Below, piece by piece: positions 53,701 to 62,335 of a stretch of DNA of 64,000 nucleotides. The notes beneath the pieces are model-generated. The model was not told the DNA's origin. It saw nothing but the letters and a program-made list of their open reading frames with translations, and did not search any database. The translations under genes and the position numbers were made by a program. Every line of letters begins with the position of its first letter. Position 1 is the stretch's first letter. The stretch lies in assembly GCA_965646165.1 (NCBI GenBank), contig CBFFYP010000001.1, forward strand, positions 55,642 to 119,641. The letters are read 5' to 3'. This stretch comes from MGBC114844 sp910585855 (GTDB lineage Bacteria > Bacillota > Clostridia > Lachnospirales > Lachnospiraceae).

Positions 53701-55627
53701 GGCAGAGAGTGAGAAGCGAAAGGCGGCAAAAACGATTGACAGAATTGTTCGTCAAGAAGAATTGCAGCAGCGTGCATTGGATGCAGAAAAGTATTCTTAT
53801 GGCTGGTTTTTGGCACTTCTTGAATTGGAAGTATTAAACAGCAGTGCCAATTATCTGAATAGTAAAGAAGTATCGATTTGTTTTGCAAAGGCGGAAAGGG
53901 AATCTGGTACAAAGCGGACATTGATATTAAAACAGCCTAACCGCTATATTCCGCAGTTTATGGAAGATCTGGCAGATATTCCGCTGATATTAGATATGGA
54001 AAAACAGCAGAAAACATTTGTGATTGAGGCAGCTAATGTAAGATCTTATACGTTACGGGTAAAACTAAAGCCTTCTAAAGAGTTGGATCAATTAGATTTT
54101 AGTAAAGTAACGGCAGCTTATATTGAGGCAAAAAGTCCGGTGTTTTTATTGGAGGAATTAAAAAGACAGTTTGCAGAATTGGGGTATGAGCAGGCATATT
54201 CGATGCAGGCGAATCTGTGTAAAAATATTGAATTTATATTTGGACCTCCCGGTACGGGAAAGACAACTTATCTTGCGAATAATGTGATTATTCCAATGAT
54301 GAAAAGGGATCAAAGGGTAAAGATTCTGGTATTGACACCGACAAATAAGGCAGCAGATGTGCTGACACAGAGAATTATAAAAGAAATGGGCGGTGATATT
54401 TCCTATCGGAACTGGTTGATTCGGTTTGGTATAACGGGAGAAGAGGAGTTAGAGCAAAGTCAAGTCTGTCGGGAGAAAACGTTTGATATTCGTAAGCTTG
54501 AAAAAAGTGTTACAATTACAACGATTGCCCGTTTTCCCTATGATTTTTTTATGCCGCAGGGGACAAGGATTTTTTTAAACGGGATAAATTGGGACTATAT
54601 TGTGATAGATGAAGCGTCTATGATACCGATTGTAAATATCATATATCCGCTGTATAAAAAGACGCCGAAAAAGTTTATTATTGCAGGAGATCCTTTTCAG
54701 ATTGAGCCGATTACTTCTGTAAATTTATGGAAAAATGAAAATATTTATACATTGGTAAATTTAAATACATTTCAAAATTCGCAGACAGTGCCGCATCTGT
54801 ATCCGGTGAAGCGACTGACGACACAGTACCGCAGTGTTCCGTCTATTGGAACGGTATTTAGTAAATTTGCTTATCAGGGGAATTTAAAACATAGCCGATC
54901 AGAGAGCAGTAAAAGACCGCTGCATATAGAAGATATCATTTCGATAAATGCTTTAAATATTATTAAGTTTCCGGTGAGTAAATATGAAAGTATTTATCGT
55001 GCGAAAAGACTGCATCACAGCAGTTCCTATCAGATTTATTCTGCATTGTTTACTTTTGAATTTGCGGTTTATTTATCAGGATTGATCGCCAAGAGAAATC
55101 GGGGGGATTTTTTTAAGATTGGGATTATCAGTCCTTATCGGGTACAGGCTGATTTAATAGAAAAATTGTTAGATTCGGTTGTAATTGCAAAGGAAGTAGA
55201 GATTTTGGTAGGAACAATACATGGATTTCAGGGGGATGAATGTGATATTATTTTTGCAGTATGGAATCCGCCGCCAGTTATTACAAGTGGGAAAGAGATG
55301 TTTTTAAATAAAAAAAATATTATTAATGTTTCAATTAGCCGTGCGAAGGACTATTTATTTTTGATTATGCCGGATAATCATACAGAAAATATAGAAAATT
55401 TAAGTTTGGTAAAAAGGACAGAACGGCTTTTAAAAAGCAGCGGTTTTTGTACGGAGTTTTTGTCACATGATTTGGAGCAGCAGATATTTGGCAATCCTTA
55501 TTATTTGGAAGAAAATACATTTTCAACTGCACATCAAAGTGTAAATATTTATGGGCGGTCAGAGAAGTGTTATGAGATTCGCAGTGAAGATTTGGCGGTG
55601 GATATACAGATTCATCGAGAGGAATGA
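50726..55627 (+). CDS. Sacsin/Hsp90-like (GHKL) ATPase fused to SF1 helicase
   Basis: 1633 residues. The N-terminal GHKL ATPase has FIYELIQNADDAQADYV (about 40-57) and KIGKFGVGFKAVFQYTE (about 112-128). A long middle region of unknown fold includes an acidic stretch near 920. The C-terminal UPF1/DNA2-like SF1 helicase has Walker A FGPPGTGKTTYL (about 1172), Walker B IVIDEASMI (about 1292), AGDPFQIEPI, TTQYRSVPSIG (about 1365), GTIHGFQGDE (about 1495) and NVSISRAKDYLFLI (about 1533). Related fusions occur in bacterial defence loci; the role here is inferred. Stand-alone gene with its own promoter. Confidence 0.85.
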   Translation: MNQMEKKYLRLLHKERAEGADIFERPSYREMWKGIVEKYSDQAHFIYELIQNADDAQADYVRFQLEPDRLIFAHNGKRHFSISNPEMEEIDSESGKLGDINAITGIAFSNKKENKIGKFGVGFKAVFQYTESPFIYDPNFRFRIDRYIVPTELEDDFLDRKPEETLFVFPFNQRNRKAEESYRDIEEKLKTLHYPILFLTNLQSIFFEIGEFTGVYQKRLEESCLFDLGEERETAAEKLCLIQKMESKTEMKNVQSDTAVKEKHLWLFSRFNGEFKYSVGFFLDQKDGLIPVNEPAFCFFPTKETTGLHFIVHAPFLLTDSREGIRAGVDYNSKMIALLAELAADSLLYLRDIGIRTSKRLITDEIFSVIPIQKDLFCSIDEISRVSFLPFYREIRKKFQMEKLLPTRDGYTTRGNAYWAAVPFLTQLFGDAQLADLCKNPNAKWVFLSLGRDEVQRNNKDLFSYISELVKSWLGEDALISGRSRVAGNVIKEITGINKRFIEKQEIEWLHRFYKWLSETSHRTEIAQAKPIFLDQDGYAVEAFDEKKHLKLFLPVADMDITEYRMVHQKLLKNADTYNFIKKIGITEPSVHDQIYHVILPKYKDGEKIATDPHFLLFFQYYCECPQNKVEDFIKEIRDCKFLVYYTKSEKKTYRGRALDLYFPFEKLLNYFESKPDTRFIELERYKKLIKEKGGKEKDLLSFLEKLGVRKTVFIDLEKELSDEEISVRSDLPDPYFTQYCVYQEPEIEGCREIVALIVQDRLEEKSVVLWEQLLQIISFYCYFKSLESLLEGKCYYFYYSEHEESFLSSITVLLRTEKWLVNQNQEFVSAAELSLQTISDSYDLESKQAKELIRFLEIKEKECTEEEKEDNILSERQRRQIETAKLCDQLGLTIEDLKEMAEIKRGRENGYRFQNMDDSETAATQEEEEEREEDQNVIPKGKRYCKIVRVVGEIIKQTTFDSVAEENSSDNQEKDLDEDEWMPLPVDFKEKAESEKRKAAKTIDRIVRQEELQQRALDAEKYSYGWFLALLELEVLNSSANYLNSKEVSICFAKAERESGTKRTLILKQPNRYIPQFMEDLADIPLILDMEKQQKTFVIEAANVRSYTLRVKLKPSKELDQLDFSKVTAAYIEAKSPVFLLEELKRQFAELGYEQAYSMQANLCKNIEFIFGPPGTGKTTYLANNVIIPMMKRDQRVKILVLTPTNKAADVLTQRIIKEMGGDISYRNWLIRFGITGEEELEQSQVCREKTFDIRKLEKSVTITTIARFPYDFFMPQGTRIFLNGINWDYIVIDEASMIPIVNIIYPLYKKTPKKFIIAGDPFQIEPITSVNLWKNENIYTLVNLNTFQNSQTVPHLYPVKRLTTQYRSVPSIGTVFSKFAYQGNLKHSRSESSKRPLHIEDIISINALNIIKFPVSKYESIYRAKRLHHSSSYQIYSALFTFEFAVYLSGLIAKRNRGDFFKIGIISPYRVQADLIEKLLDSVVIAKEVEILVGTIHGFQGDECDIIFAVWNPPPVITSGKEMFLNKKNIINVSISRAKDYLFLIMPDNHTENIENLSLVKRTERLLKSSGFCTEFLSHDLEQQIFGNPYYLEENTFSTAHQSVNIYGRSEKCYEIRSEDLAVDIQIHREE

Positions 55628-55711
55628 TAAAATTTTTGGGAAAAATCCAAGCAGGATGCCAAAATTTAAAGAGAGGTCTATTTCATAATAAATTTACAAG
55701 CGAAAGGTTTG

Positions 55712-56058
55712 ATTTTCACCGGACGCAAGAGGCGGTTTGCTCCTGTCCTTTGCCTGCTCCGCTCCAAACGGTAAGAAAGTCTAGGGCTTCTGATTTATAT
55801 TCGTCCAACCGGACGAACCGGGGCGCAATTCGCCCTCATTACAACCAAAACGAAACAGGTATAAGGAAGGATTTTACCAGCTATAAAACATCCGCTTCCC
55901 TATTCTCCGGGCTAAACACGCCCCTTTTTTTGCATACCCTGCATGGAAGCAGGGTATGCAAAAAATTCTAGGTAGTTCCACAGAAGTCCAAGACTTTCTA
56001 ACCGTTCTCCGAAGTCGCTGGCAAAGGACAGGAGCAAACCGCCTCTTGCTGTTGGCTG
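55712..56058 (+). repeat. Family B structured repeat, copy B11
   Basis: Arms 55728-55754 and 56020-56046 are perfect 27-bp complements, differing from B2 by one matched change in both arms. Helix GGGGCG/CGCCCC; hairpin GCATACCCTGC/GCAGGGTATGC. Outer ends TTTTCACCGGACGC and TGTTGGCTGGATCACGG. Confidence 0.94.
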
Positions 56059-56139
56059 GATCACGGCAGAAACGATGTTTTCTTACAGGGTAAGTTTTCA
56101 GTAACGTTTGGAAACGATTCTTTTTGGATTTTGGCTGGG

Positions 56140-57516
56140 TTATTGTTTTTTTATAATGGCTTTTTTCTTCCATCCTCCCTGCAGATATCGTCCTAAAGCA
56201 ACTAGCAGGGCGATTACCCATCCGGCACAAAATGACCACCAAATCATATCTACTCCAACAATCGGTGCAAATCCAATCGTTAAAAAGAGCCGAATGAAAA
56301 AGCTAAGCAGTGTGGTAAGAATAAACCAGCTCATATCACCACTTCCTTTAAAAGTGGCTTTTACCAGCATAAAGGTAGAAAATACAAGAAGGAAAGCACC
56401 AACTACTTGAATGTAGCTGCTTCCTACGGCAATGACTTGAGTTATTTCTGCTTCTGTGTCTTTTACAAATAGTTTTATAATGTGTTCGGGGAAACATTCG
56501 AAGATAATAGTAAGCAGCAGAGTGAGAAAGCCGCAGCTTATCAGAGAAGCTTGAAGCCCCGGTTTGATTCGTTCTTCTTTGTTTGCTCCGATATTTTGTC
56601 CGACATAGTTAGAAAATGCATTGCTGTAGTTAATTGGAATGGTGGATGCCAGATTGATTACTTTTGCGGCAGCAGCACTTCCGGCGATTACAGCAGAACC
56701 AAAACTATTGATAGTAGCTTGTACGATAACAGAGCCAACCGATACAATGGATTGCTGCAGGGCAGAAGGCAGTGCAAAGCGTAGCATAGAAAACAATAGT
56801 TTTTTTTCAAAGAGAGGTTTAGAAGGAGTATGGTGAAATTCTTGAAGCAGTTTAGGTATATCAATGATTGCCAAAATAGCTGCCAGTAATTGGGAAATAG
56901 CTGTGGCAAGGGCAGCACCGCCAACTCCTTGGTGCAGGAAAATAATAAAAAAGAGATCAAGCAAAATATTAGTTACAGAAGAAATAATTAAAAAGCGCAG
57001 CGGGGTTTTGGAATTGCCTAGTGCTACATAGACGCTGTTTAATGCATTATAGATAAAAATAGGAATACATCCTAAAAAATAAAGGCGCAGATAACTGACT
57101 CCCATATCAATAATTTCGAAAGGAGTACGAATCCATAGAAAGATTGGACGGGCAAAAATCCAGATGCCGATCGTAGACAGCAGAGCAATTCCAGCAGAAA
57201 AAATAGTTAGTGTTGTAGTACATTGCCAGATTTTATCTGTTTTTCCAGCACCGAAGTATTGGGAGATTACGATTGAGCCGCCTAATGCAAAACCGGTAGA
57301 GAGCTGTACAAAGACAGCGGTAATGCTGCTTGCACTTCCTACTGCGGCGAGGGCGTCTGTTCCTAAACGATTTCCGACAATTAGGGTATCAATTACATTG
57401 TAAAATTGCTGGAATAGATTAGAGAGAATCATTGGCAGGGCAAATAGCAAAATAGTAAGAAAAGGACTGCCTTCGGTCATCTTTTGTGTTTTTCTTTTTG
57501 CAGATGTTTTTTGCAT
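56140..57516 (-). CDS. MATE-family efflux transporter
   Basis: 458 residues, twelve predicted spans in two repeats (LTILLFALPMILSNLFQQFY and MLRFALPSALQQSIVSVGS). Sodium- or proton-driven export of drugs or metabolites; substrate unknown. The C-terminus is Lys-rich. AAGGAGA precedes the ATG. A hairpin (GCCGCA/TGCGGC, 57547-57576) lies in its leader. Confidence 0.92.
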   Translation of the reverse strand: MQKTSAKRKTQKMTEGSPFLTILLFALPMILSNLFQQFYNVIDTLIVGNRLGTDALAAVGSASSITAVFVQLSTGFALGGSIVISQYFGAGKTDKIWQCTTTLTIFSAGIALLSTIGIWIFARPIFLWIRTPFEIIDMGVSYLRLYFLGCIPIFIYNALNSVYVALGNSKTPLRFLIISSVTNILLDLFFIIFLHQGVGGAALATAISQLLAAILAIIDIPKLLQEFHHTPSKPLFEKKLLFSMLRFALPSALQQSIVSVGSVIVQATINSFGSAVIAGSAAAAKVINLASTIPINYSNAFSNYVGQNIGANKEERIKPGLQASLISCGFLTLLLTIIFECFPEHIIKLFVKDTEAEITQVIAVGSSYIQVVGAFLLVFSTFMLVKATFKGSGDMSWFILTTLLSFFIRLFLTIGFAPIVGVDMIWWSFCAGWVIALLVALGRYLQGGWKKKAIIKKQ

Positions 57517-57674
57517 GATGGATCTCCTTTTTAATTATAGTTGACAGCCGCAGAGAGTAACTTTTGTTTTTGCGGCAGTGGTTTTTGTCTTTTTTTGTCT
57601 ATTTTAGTATATCATAGGAATTTATAATTATAAAATAGATTTTCCGGTTTTGTCTGTATTATTCGTATAGGGCA

Positions 57675-57824
57675 ACAGGATAAACTTATAAACTAAAATT
57701 TTTATAAAATGCCTCATTTTTATGATAGTTTTAAATTGATTTTTTGCAATTCTGACAGTTTCAAAGTGAAAATCGCATACCAATTCACGATTTCATATTT
57801 TTATGATTTTGTAAGTTTATCCTG
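57675..57824. repeat. Family C element with terminal inverted repeats (C1)
   Basis: 150 bp bounded by CAGGATAAACTTA (57675-57687) and TAAGTTTATCCTG (57812-57824), a perfect 13-bp inverted pair. The interior is AT-rich and non-coding. Related ends occur at 5437, 42869 and 58854. Confidence 0.75.
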
Positions 57825-57876
57825 TTTCTATTTTTTAGTTGATCTTTGGAGATCGGATGCTGCCGGAAAGGGTTGG

Positions 57877-58219
57877 TTTTCACCGGACGCCAGAGGCAGT
57901 TTGCTCCTGTCCTTTGCCTGCTCCGCTCCAAACGGTAAGAAAGTCTAGGGCTTCTGATTCGGTTCACCCAACCGTACGAACCGGGGCGCAATTCGCCCTC
58001 ACCACAGGCGAAACGTAATTGGTGTAAGGAAGGGTTTTATCAACCATAAAACATCCGCTTTTCTATCCTCCGGGCTAAACACGCCCCTTTTTTTGCATAC
58101 CCTGCATAGAAGCAGGATATGCAAAAAATTCTAGGTGCTTCCGCAGAAGAGCCAAGACTTTCTAACGTTCTCCGAAGTCGTGGCAAAGACAGGAGCAAAC
58201 TGCCTCTCGCTGTTGGTTG
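57877..58219 (+). repeat. Family B structured repeat, copy B12
   Basis: Left arm 57892-57918 and right arm 58182-58207 pair, with one base lost on the right. They share with each other a G-to-A/C-to-T change relative to B11. Several single-base deletions occur in the second half. Confidence 0.92.
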
Positions 58220-58293
58220 GATACAGAGAACGATGTTTTCTTACAGAAAAGTTTTTAGCAAAGTTTAAATAATATTGCGTTTTTGTGCGTCGA

Positions 58294-58658
58294 AGAGAAA
58301 CACCAGATTCAAAAAGTGGCAGTCTGAGTGACTTTGGAAAAAAGTTAGAAGTTCTTGGACTTCTGCTCGAAAAACCTAGATTTTTTTTCAACATCCGCTT
58401 TCATGCAGGGTGTGAAAAAAAAAGCGTGTTTAGCGGATAGATAAGGAAAGAGGCTGGTTTTAAATGGCTGATAAAACCTTCTTACCATTATGTTTCGCTT
58501 GTGGTGAGGGCGAATTGTCGCCCCGGTCTGTCTGGTTGGGGAGGAAAGGCAGAAACACAAGTCTTAGAACTTCTTGCTTTTTGGAAACCGGAACAGCAGG
58601 CTGCCCACCGTTTTCGAATCTGGCGTCCTCTGGCGTCCTCTGGTGTCCTCTGGCATCC
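58294..58658 (-). repeat. Family B structured repeat, copy B13, damaged
   Basis: All family blocks are recognisable, but many single bases are missing (for example AAAAAAGCGTGTTTAGCGG where other copies have AAAGGGGCGTGTTTAGCCC). The right arm CCCACCGTTTTCGAATCT matches B7. The end is expanded into a four-fold tandem repeat. Confidence 0.85.
58619..58658. repeat. Four tandem copies of a family B end
   Basis: The 10-mer TCTGGCGTCC is repeated at 58619, 58629, 58639 (TCTGGTGTCC) and 58649 (TCTGGCATCC). The unit is exactly the outer end of a family B element. Confidence 0.85.
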
Positions 58659-58708
58659 TCCCTCTATTATCCAATTTCAAAAGACTTCTTGAAGTTTTCT
58701 ATCATCTG

Positions 58709-58854
58709 AATTAACTTACAAAATAAAATTTTTATAAAAATCGTACGCTACCAGCGATTTTCCGCTTGAAAATTTGGAAAACTCTAAAAAGTTCTTATTC
58801 AATCTTTTTGTAAAATCAAAATATTATCTTTTTTTAAGTTTATAATTTATCCTA
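58709..58854. repeat. Family C element, degenerate copy (C2)
   Basis: It begins AACTTACAAAATAAAATTTT (like C1) and ends AAGTTTATAATTTATCC. The right half is an inverted match of the fragment at 5437. Confidence 0.6.
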
Positions 58855-58998
58855 TAGAGTAAAGATTAGGGTAGCAGAAAACTAGGATGGTATACTGTAG
58901 AAAAAGTAATAAATTGGTAATTTGAGTATTGGAGTTTCGAAGAATATAGTGAGAAAAGTTCTAGAGAAATAGTTATAAAATAAAAAAGGTGAGAAAAA

Positions 58999-59519
58999 AT
59001 GAGTTTAGACAGATCTAAATATAAAGTTTAATGTCATAAGCCGGAAAACATTATAATCTGTATGGATGAGCATGTTGGCGGATGGGACAGTTGATCCGTT
59101 GTATGCAAAAGACAAAAAACACATTTTTAATAGACAGATGTTAGAAGAAATTGTAAGTACGATGCAAAACAGAGATTCTTTTAATGAGGATAAAACAAAA
59201 TCAGAGCAATCAAGACATTCTATTCCTGGATGTTGAGTTAAAAAAACCAAATACCGCCGTTATCTATGGATCGGAACAGGGTAAAAAATATACAGATTCA
59301 ATAGAAAAACAAGGGCTTCTTCCAAAAACAAGGCTTTATGTCCATTTATCTGAACAGAAACAGACCGCATGGGAAGTAGGAAAGCGGCATGGAATTCCTA
59401 TCGTCTATCGGATTGACAGTAAAAAAATGCAGGAGGATGGATTTGTATTTTATCGGTCTGTAAACGGAGTTTGGCTGACAAAACAAGTTCCGGTAAAGTA
59501 TTTGGAGAGAGAAAATTAG
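58999..59519 (+). pseudogene. kptA: RNA 2'-phosphotransferase (Tpt1/KptA), frameshifted
   Basis: The last 111 codons (59184-59519) read as the KptA C-terminal half: TDSIEKQGLLPKTRLYVHLS, WEVGKRHGIPIVYRIDSKKM and NGVWLTKQVPVKYLE. The expected N-terminal half (CHKPENI, MDEHVGGW, DKKHIFNRQMLEEIVSTM, FNEDKTK) is present from ATG 58999 but spread over frames, with stops and at least three frameshifts. Intact KptA removes splice-junction 2'-phosphates from RNA. Either a decayed gene or sequence errors. Confidence 0.8.
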
Positions 59520-59545
59520 TGTTATAAAAAAGGAATCAGGAGATT

Positions 59546-60055
59546 TTGAAAAAAAGCGGAAGAAAGAGAGAAGAGATGGGAGCGTGGCGGCTGTGTGAAC
59601 GTACAAAAGAAAATGTGATTGTATTTTATGATAGAACAGAAGAAAAAGAAATAAAAAAATTATTTCCAAAACAGGCGTCTTCTTTGGAAGAAGCATTGAT
59701 TCAGTTTCAAAATACACAAAAGAGTAATTTGTCTTATGGAAAGACAATTTATATTGGAAGTCGGTATATTGGGGATATTTGGTGTTATGGAATTCATCAG
59801 GAAAAAGAAGTAGATGCGATGTTAAGTTATTGTATTTTTGAAAAAGAATTTTGGAATCGGGGGATTGCAACAGAAGTGGTGAGTGCCTTTTTGGAGGAAG
59901 TAATAAGGCGGTTTGCATTAGAAAGTATTGGTGCGTTTACTTATTCTTTCAATAAGGCATCAATTCGAGTATTGGAAAAAAATAATTTTCAGGTACAGGA
60001 AATATTTTTAGAAGATGGGGTAGAGTCACAATATTTTATAAAAAAGATAAAGTAA
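59546..60055 (+). CDS. GNAT-family N-acetyltransferase (RimJ/RimL-like)
   Basis: Up to 169 residues. Acetyl-CoA-binding region FEKEFWNRGIATEVVSAFLE and the C-terminal NKASIRVLEKNNFQVQEIF are typical. TTG 59546 follows AGGAG; ATG 59576 (MGAWRLCERT) would give a more usual N-terminus. This frame is intact, unlike its neighbours. Confidence 0.82.
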   Translation: MKKSGRKREEMGAWRLCERTKENVIVFYDRTEEKEIKKLFPKQASSLEEALIQFQNTQKSNLSYGKTIYIGSRYIGDIWCYGIHQEKEVDAMLSYCIFEKEFWNRGIATEVVSAFLEEVIRRFALESIGAFTYSFNKASIRVLEKNNFQVQEIFLEDGVESQYFIKKIK

Positions 60056-60059
60056 AAAA

Positions 60060-60094
60060 AGTCTGCATAGAGGGATTCTCTTTGCAGATTTTTT
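60060..60094 (+). terminator. Rho-independent terminator after the GNAT gene
   Basis: GTCTGCA-TAGAG pairs with CTCT-TGCAGAT, followed by TTTTTT. Confidence 0.8.
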
Positions 60095-60190
60095 ATGTAT
60101 ACGGAAATTTTATAGAGAAATATATTAAATTTTTTGTAACGAATTGGTCTAAAATCGGATATAGGGATAGAAAAATAAAAGGAGGAGATT

Positions 60191-60654
60191 ATGGATGAAT
60201 TGTATCAGCAAAACGCCGGAATTGTATATCATTTTCTGTATTCAAGATGTCAGAATGTACAGCTTGCGGAAGACTTGACACAGGAAACATTTTTACGGGC
60301 ATATCAATCGATTGAACGGTATAACGAACTAAGTTTCTTTGGCTTGGTTCAGATGCAAAACATCTTTATTATCATTACCTGCAAAAAATGGTCGTGAAGT
60401 GCCATGGAGTTTAGAGCGACACAAAAACCTGCTCAGATCATATCTATATATATAAATCTATGTAATGACAAAGTAGAATTAACTGGATGTATTAAAAATG
60501 CAGAAACTTCCAGAAGATTAGGAATATCAATTTAAGATATTGTAATTTCGTTAAAATATTGGTATATATCTTAGGGCAGAAACAGAAAATGGGCAAGGGT
60601 AAATTTTATCGTGAAAGAACAATTATAAAAAGGAGCAGAAAGGATGATAAAATA
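60191..60654 (+). pseudogene. ECF-type RNA polymerase sigma factor, frameshifted
   Basis: The first 50 codons are a good sigma-70 region 2 (QNVQLAEDLTQETFLRAYQS). After 60330 the frame breaks, but adding back single bases gives a likely continuation (KHLYYHYLQK, GREVPWSLER) and later WARVNFYRER with a KGAERMIK end. GGAGG precedes ATG 60191. Followed by anti-sigma remnants, as in sigma/anti-sigma operons. Confidence 0.7.
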
Positions 60655-61407
60655 AGCTTAATTATTAAAGATTTGCTGCCTTCTATAAATATCTGTTCAG
60701 AGGATACTAAGAATTTGTAAAATCAACATTTAAAAGAGTTAAGGATTGTAGTGCATGGTAAAAATATGCAGGAAACAGAGTTGTATCTAATCAGACCGAT
60801 CAAAACAATGGCAGATTCATGAAGAAAGTAAAAAACATGGCAAAAATGATAGAGTTTGAGGTATTACTTGAATGATTGGAATAGGAATGGCAGTTTCTGC
60901 TGCTGAATATTTTGGAGCAGTTCCTATTCGTTTTATTATCTGGTGATGCCAGTTTTTTTTGGTTTCGCATGCTTTCTTTTGATTAAAAGAAATCAGGCAG
61001 AGGAAAACGGAAAAACAGTTTTATATTATGATGTCAGTGATGTAGGATACCAGTGTTTTTGGAGCTTCTTAGTACAGAATGGATAAAGAAGGGATTCTAT
61101 TCCTTTGGATTAGAAGAAATAAAGTGGATTTTTTTTCAAATCAATTTTGGCGATGAGTATAATTACAAGGAGTATTAGCGACAGTTGTTCTTATACTGTA
61201 AATAAAAAAAGAATTTATATCAAGGTGTACTGGCATGGATGTGTCCTTGGAATCAGCATTAATTTAATTTTTCTTTCTTTATTAAGAAGGTTAGATACGA
61301 TAGATCATTTTATAATGATTCGAAATCAGACGTTGGCAGCAGTTTTGATAGAATGGATTTTAACAGTTGGAGTTTTAAAGATTTTATTTTATAAAAAAAG
61401 TAGATAA
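60645..61407 (+). pseudogene. Zinc-finger anti-sigma factor remnant
   Basis: IIKDLLPSINICSEDTKNL then QHLKEL resembles the zinc-binding anti-sigma domain (IKDLLP...CSEDT...HLKEC). Further on come hydrophobic fragments (MPVFFGFACFLLIK; and 61147-61407 with GCVLGISINLIFLSLLRRL). Several frameshifts and stops interrupt it. Confidence 0.55.
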
Positions 61408-61470
61408 ATTTAGCAAAAACTGTTATAATAAATCTGATAAAAATAGATTGCAGGGTGGTAGAAATAAAAT

Positions 61471-61767
61471 ATGGAAAAAATATTGGCATTTCAAATAAAA
61501 GAAGGGGAAATGCAGAAATTAAAACAGATTGTAAATCGAATGAAAATTCATTTAATTGCAGTAGAAAAAGAGGTATACCGGCAGACGCTGGCAGATTTAT
61601 TAGAACAGAAGGTTAATCCTTTGCTGCCAGCTTATGATGGAGATCCATTGGCAGAAAGTATGATTGTAATGGATGGATTTACTGAAAAGCGTTTTGATAT
61701 TCTGCTTCAGGCAATACAAAATAAAACCGTTCAGATTGATTATAAAGCAGTTATAAACACCTTATAG
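61471..61767 (+). CDS. DUF3783 family protein
   Basis: 98 residues. KEVYRQTLADLLEQ and PLAESMIVMDGFTEKRFDIL match what I recall of DUF3783, a small Clostridial family of unknown role. The frame is intact. It starts at ATG 61471 with a weak upstream site (GGGTGG). Confidence 0.75.
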   Translation: MEKILAFQIKEGEMQKLKQIVNRMKIHLIAVEKEVYRQTLADLLEQKVNPLLPAYDGDPLAESMIVMDGFTEKRFDILLQAIQNKTVQIDYKAVINTL

Positions 61768-62335
61768 ATAAAAAAGGAATGTTTTGCAGCTGAGTCGTGA
61801 AGATGAAGAGCGGAGAGAACTGCTTATACAAATATTAAAAGTAAGTAAACTATCAAAAATAAAAAAGAAGGTGGAAGAAGTGAAAATGCCGCGATTAAAA
61901 GATTCATGAGCTTATTGTAGCGTTTGCAATGGACGTATGTTTTTAAAAGAAAATCAGCAGATGTAACTTTTCTGATTGCAAAAAACATATTCTGGTTACT
62001 GGAAAGATGAATTTATACTCAAATGATAATGCTTCTATTTGCAGGGGTATTTAGGTATCCTTTGATTGCTGTTCTTATGCTAGGGAAATGGTCGTTCGAT
62101 CAGGAGATGCCGACTATTTTAAAGGTATCAATTGGAAAAAATTAAATACGGAATATAAAAAATAAAAATTTTCGAAGCAGTAAAGCAGATTATGACAAAA
62201 TTTGAAGCAGACGGAATAGACTGTGATAAAATCAATACTGAGATTAATAAAGTATATCAAGAGATGCGACAGCTGACAATACCAACAAAACAAGTGCAGC
62301 CAGAACCTCCTAAGTAAACCCAAAACCGCTGTATA
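61768..62335 (+). pseudogene. Decayed gene with zinc-ribbon-like start
   Basis: No long frame. Pieces include EDEERRELLIQILKVSKLSK, AYCSVCNGRMFLKEN followed by a CKKH, then DYFKGINWKKLNTEYK and INKVYQEMRQLTIPTKQ. This would suit a Cys-rich N-terminus plus a helical tail broken by frameshifts. No firm family. Confidence 0.35.
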
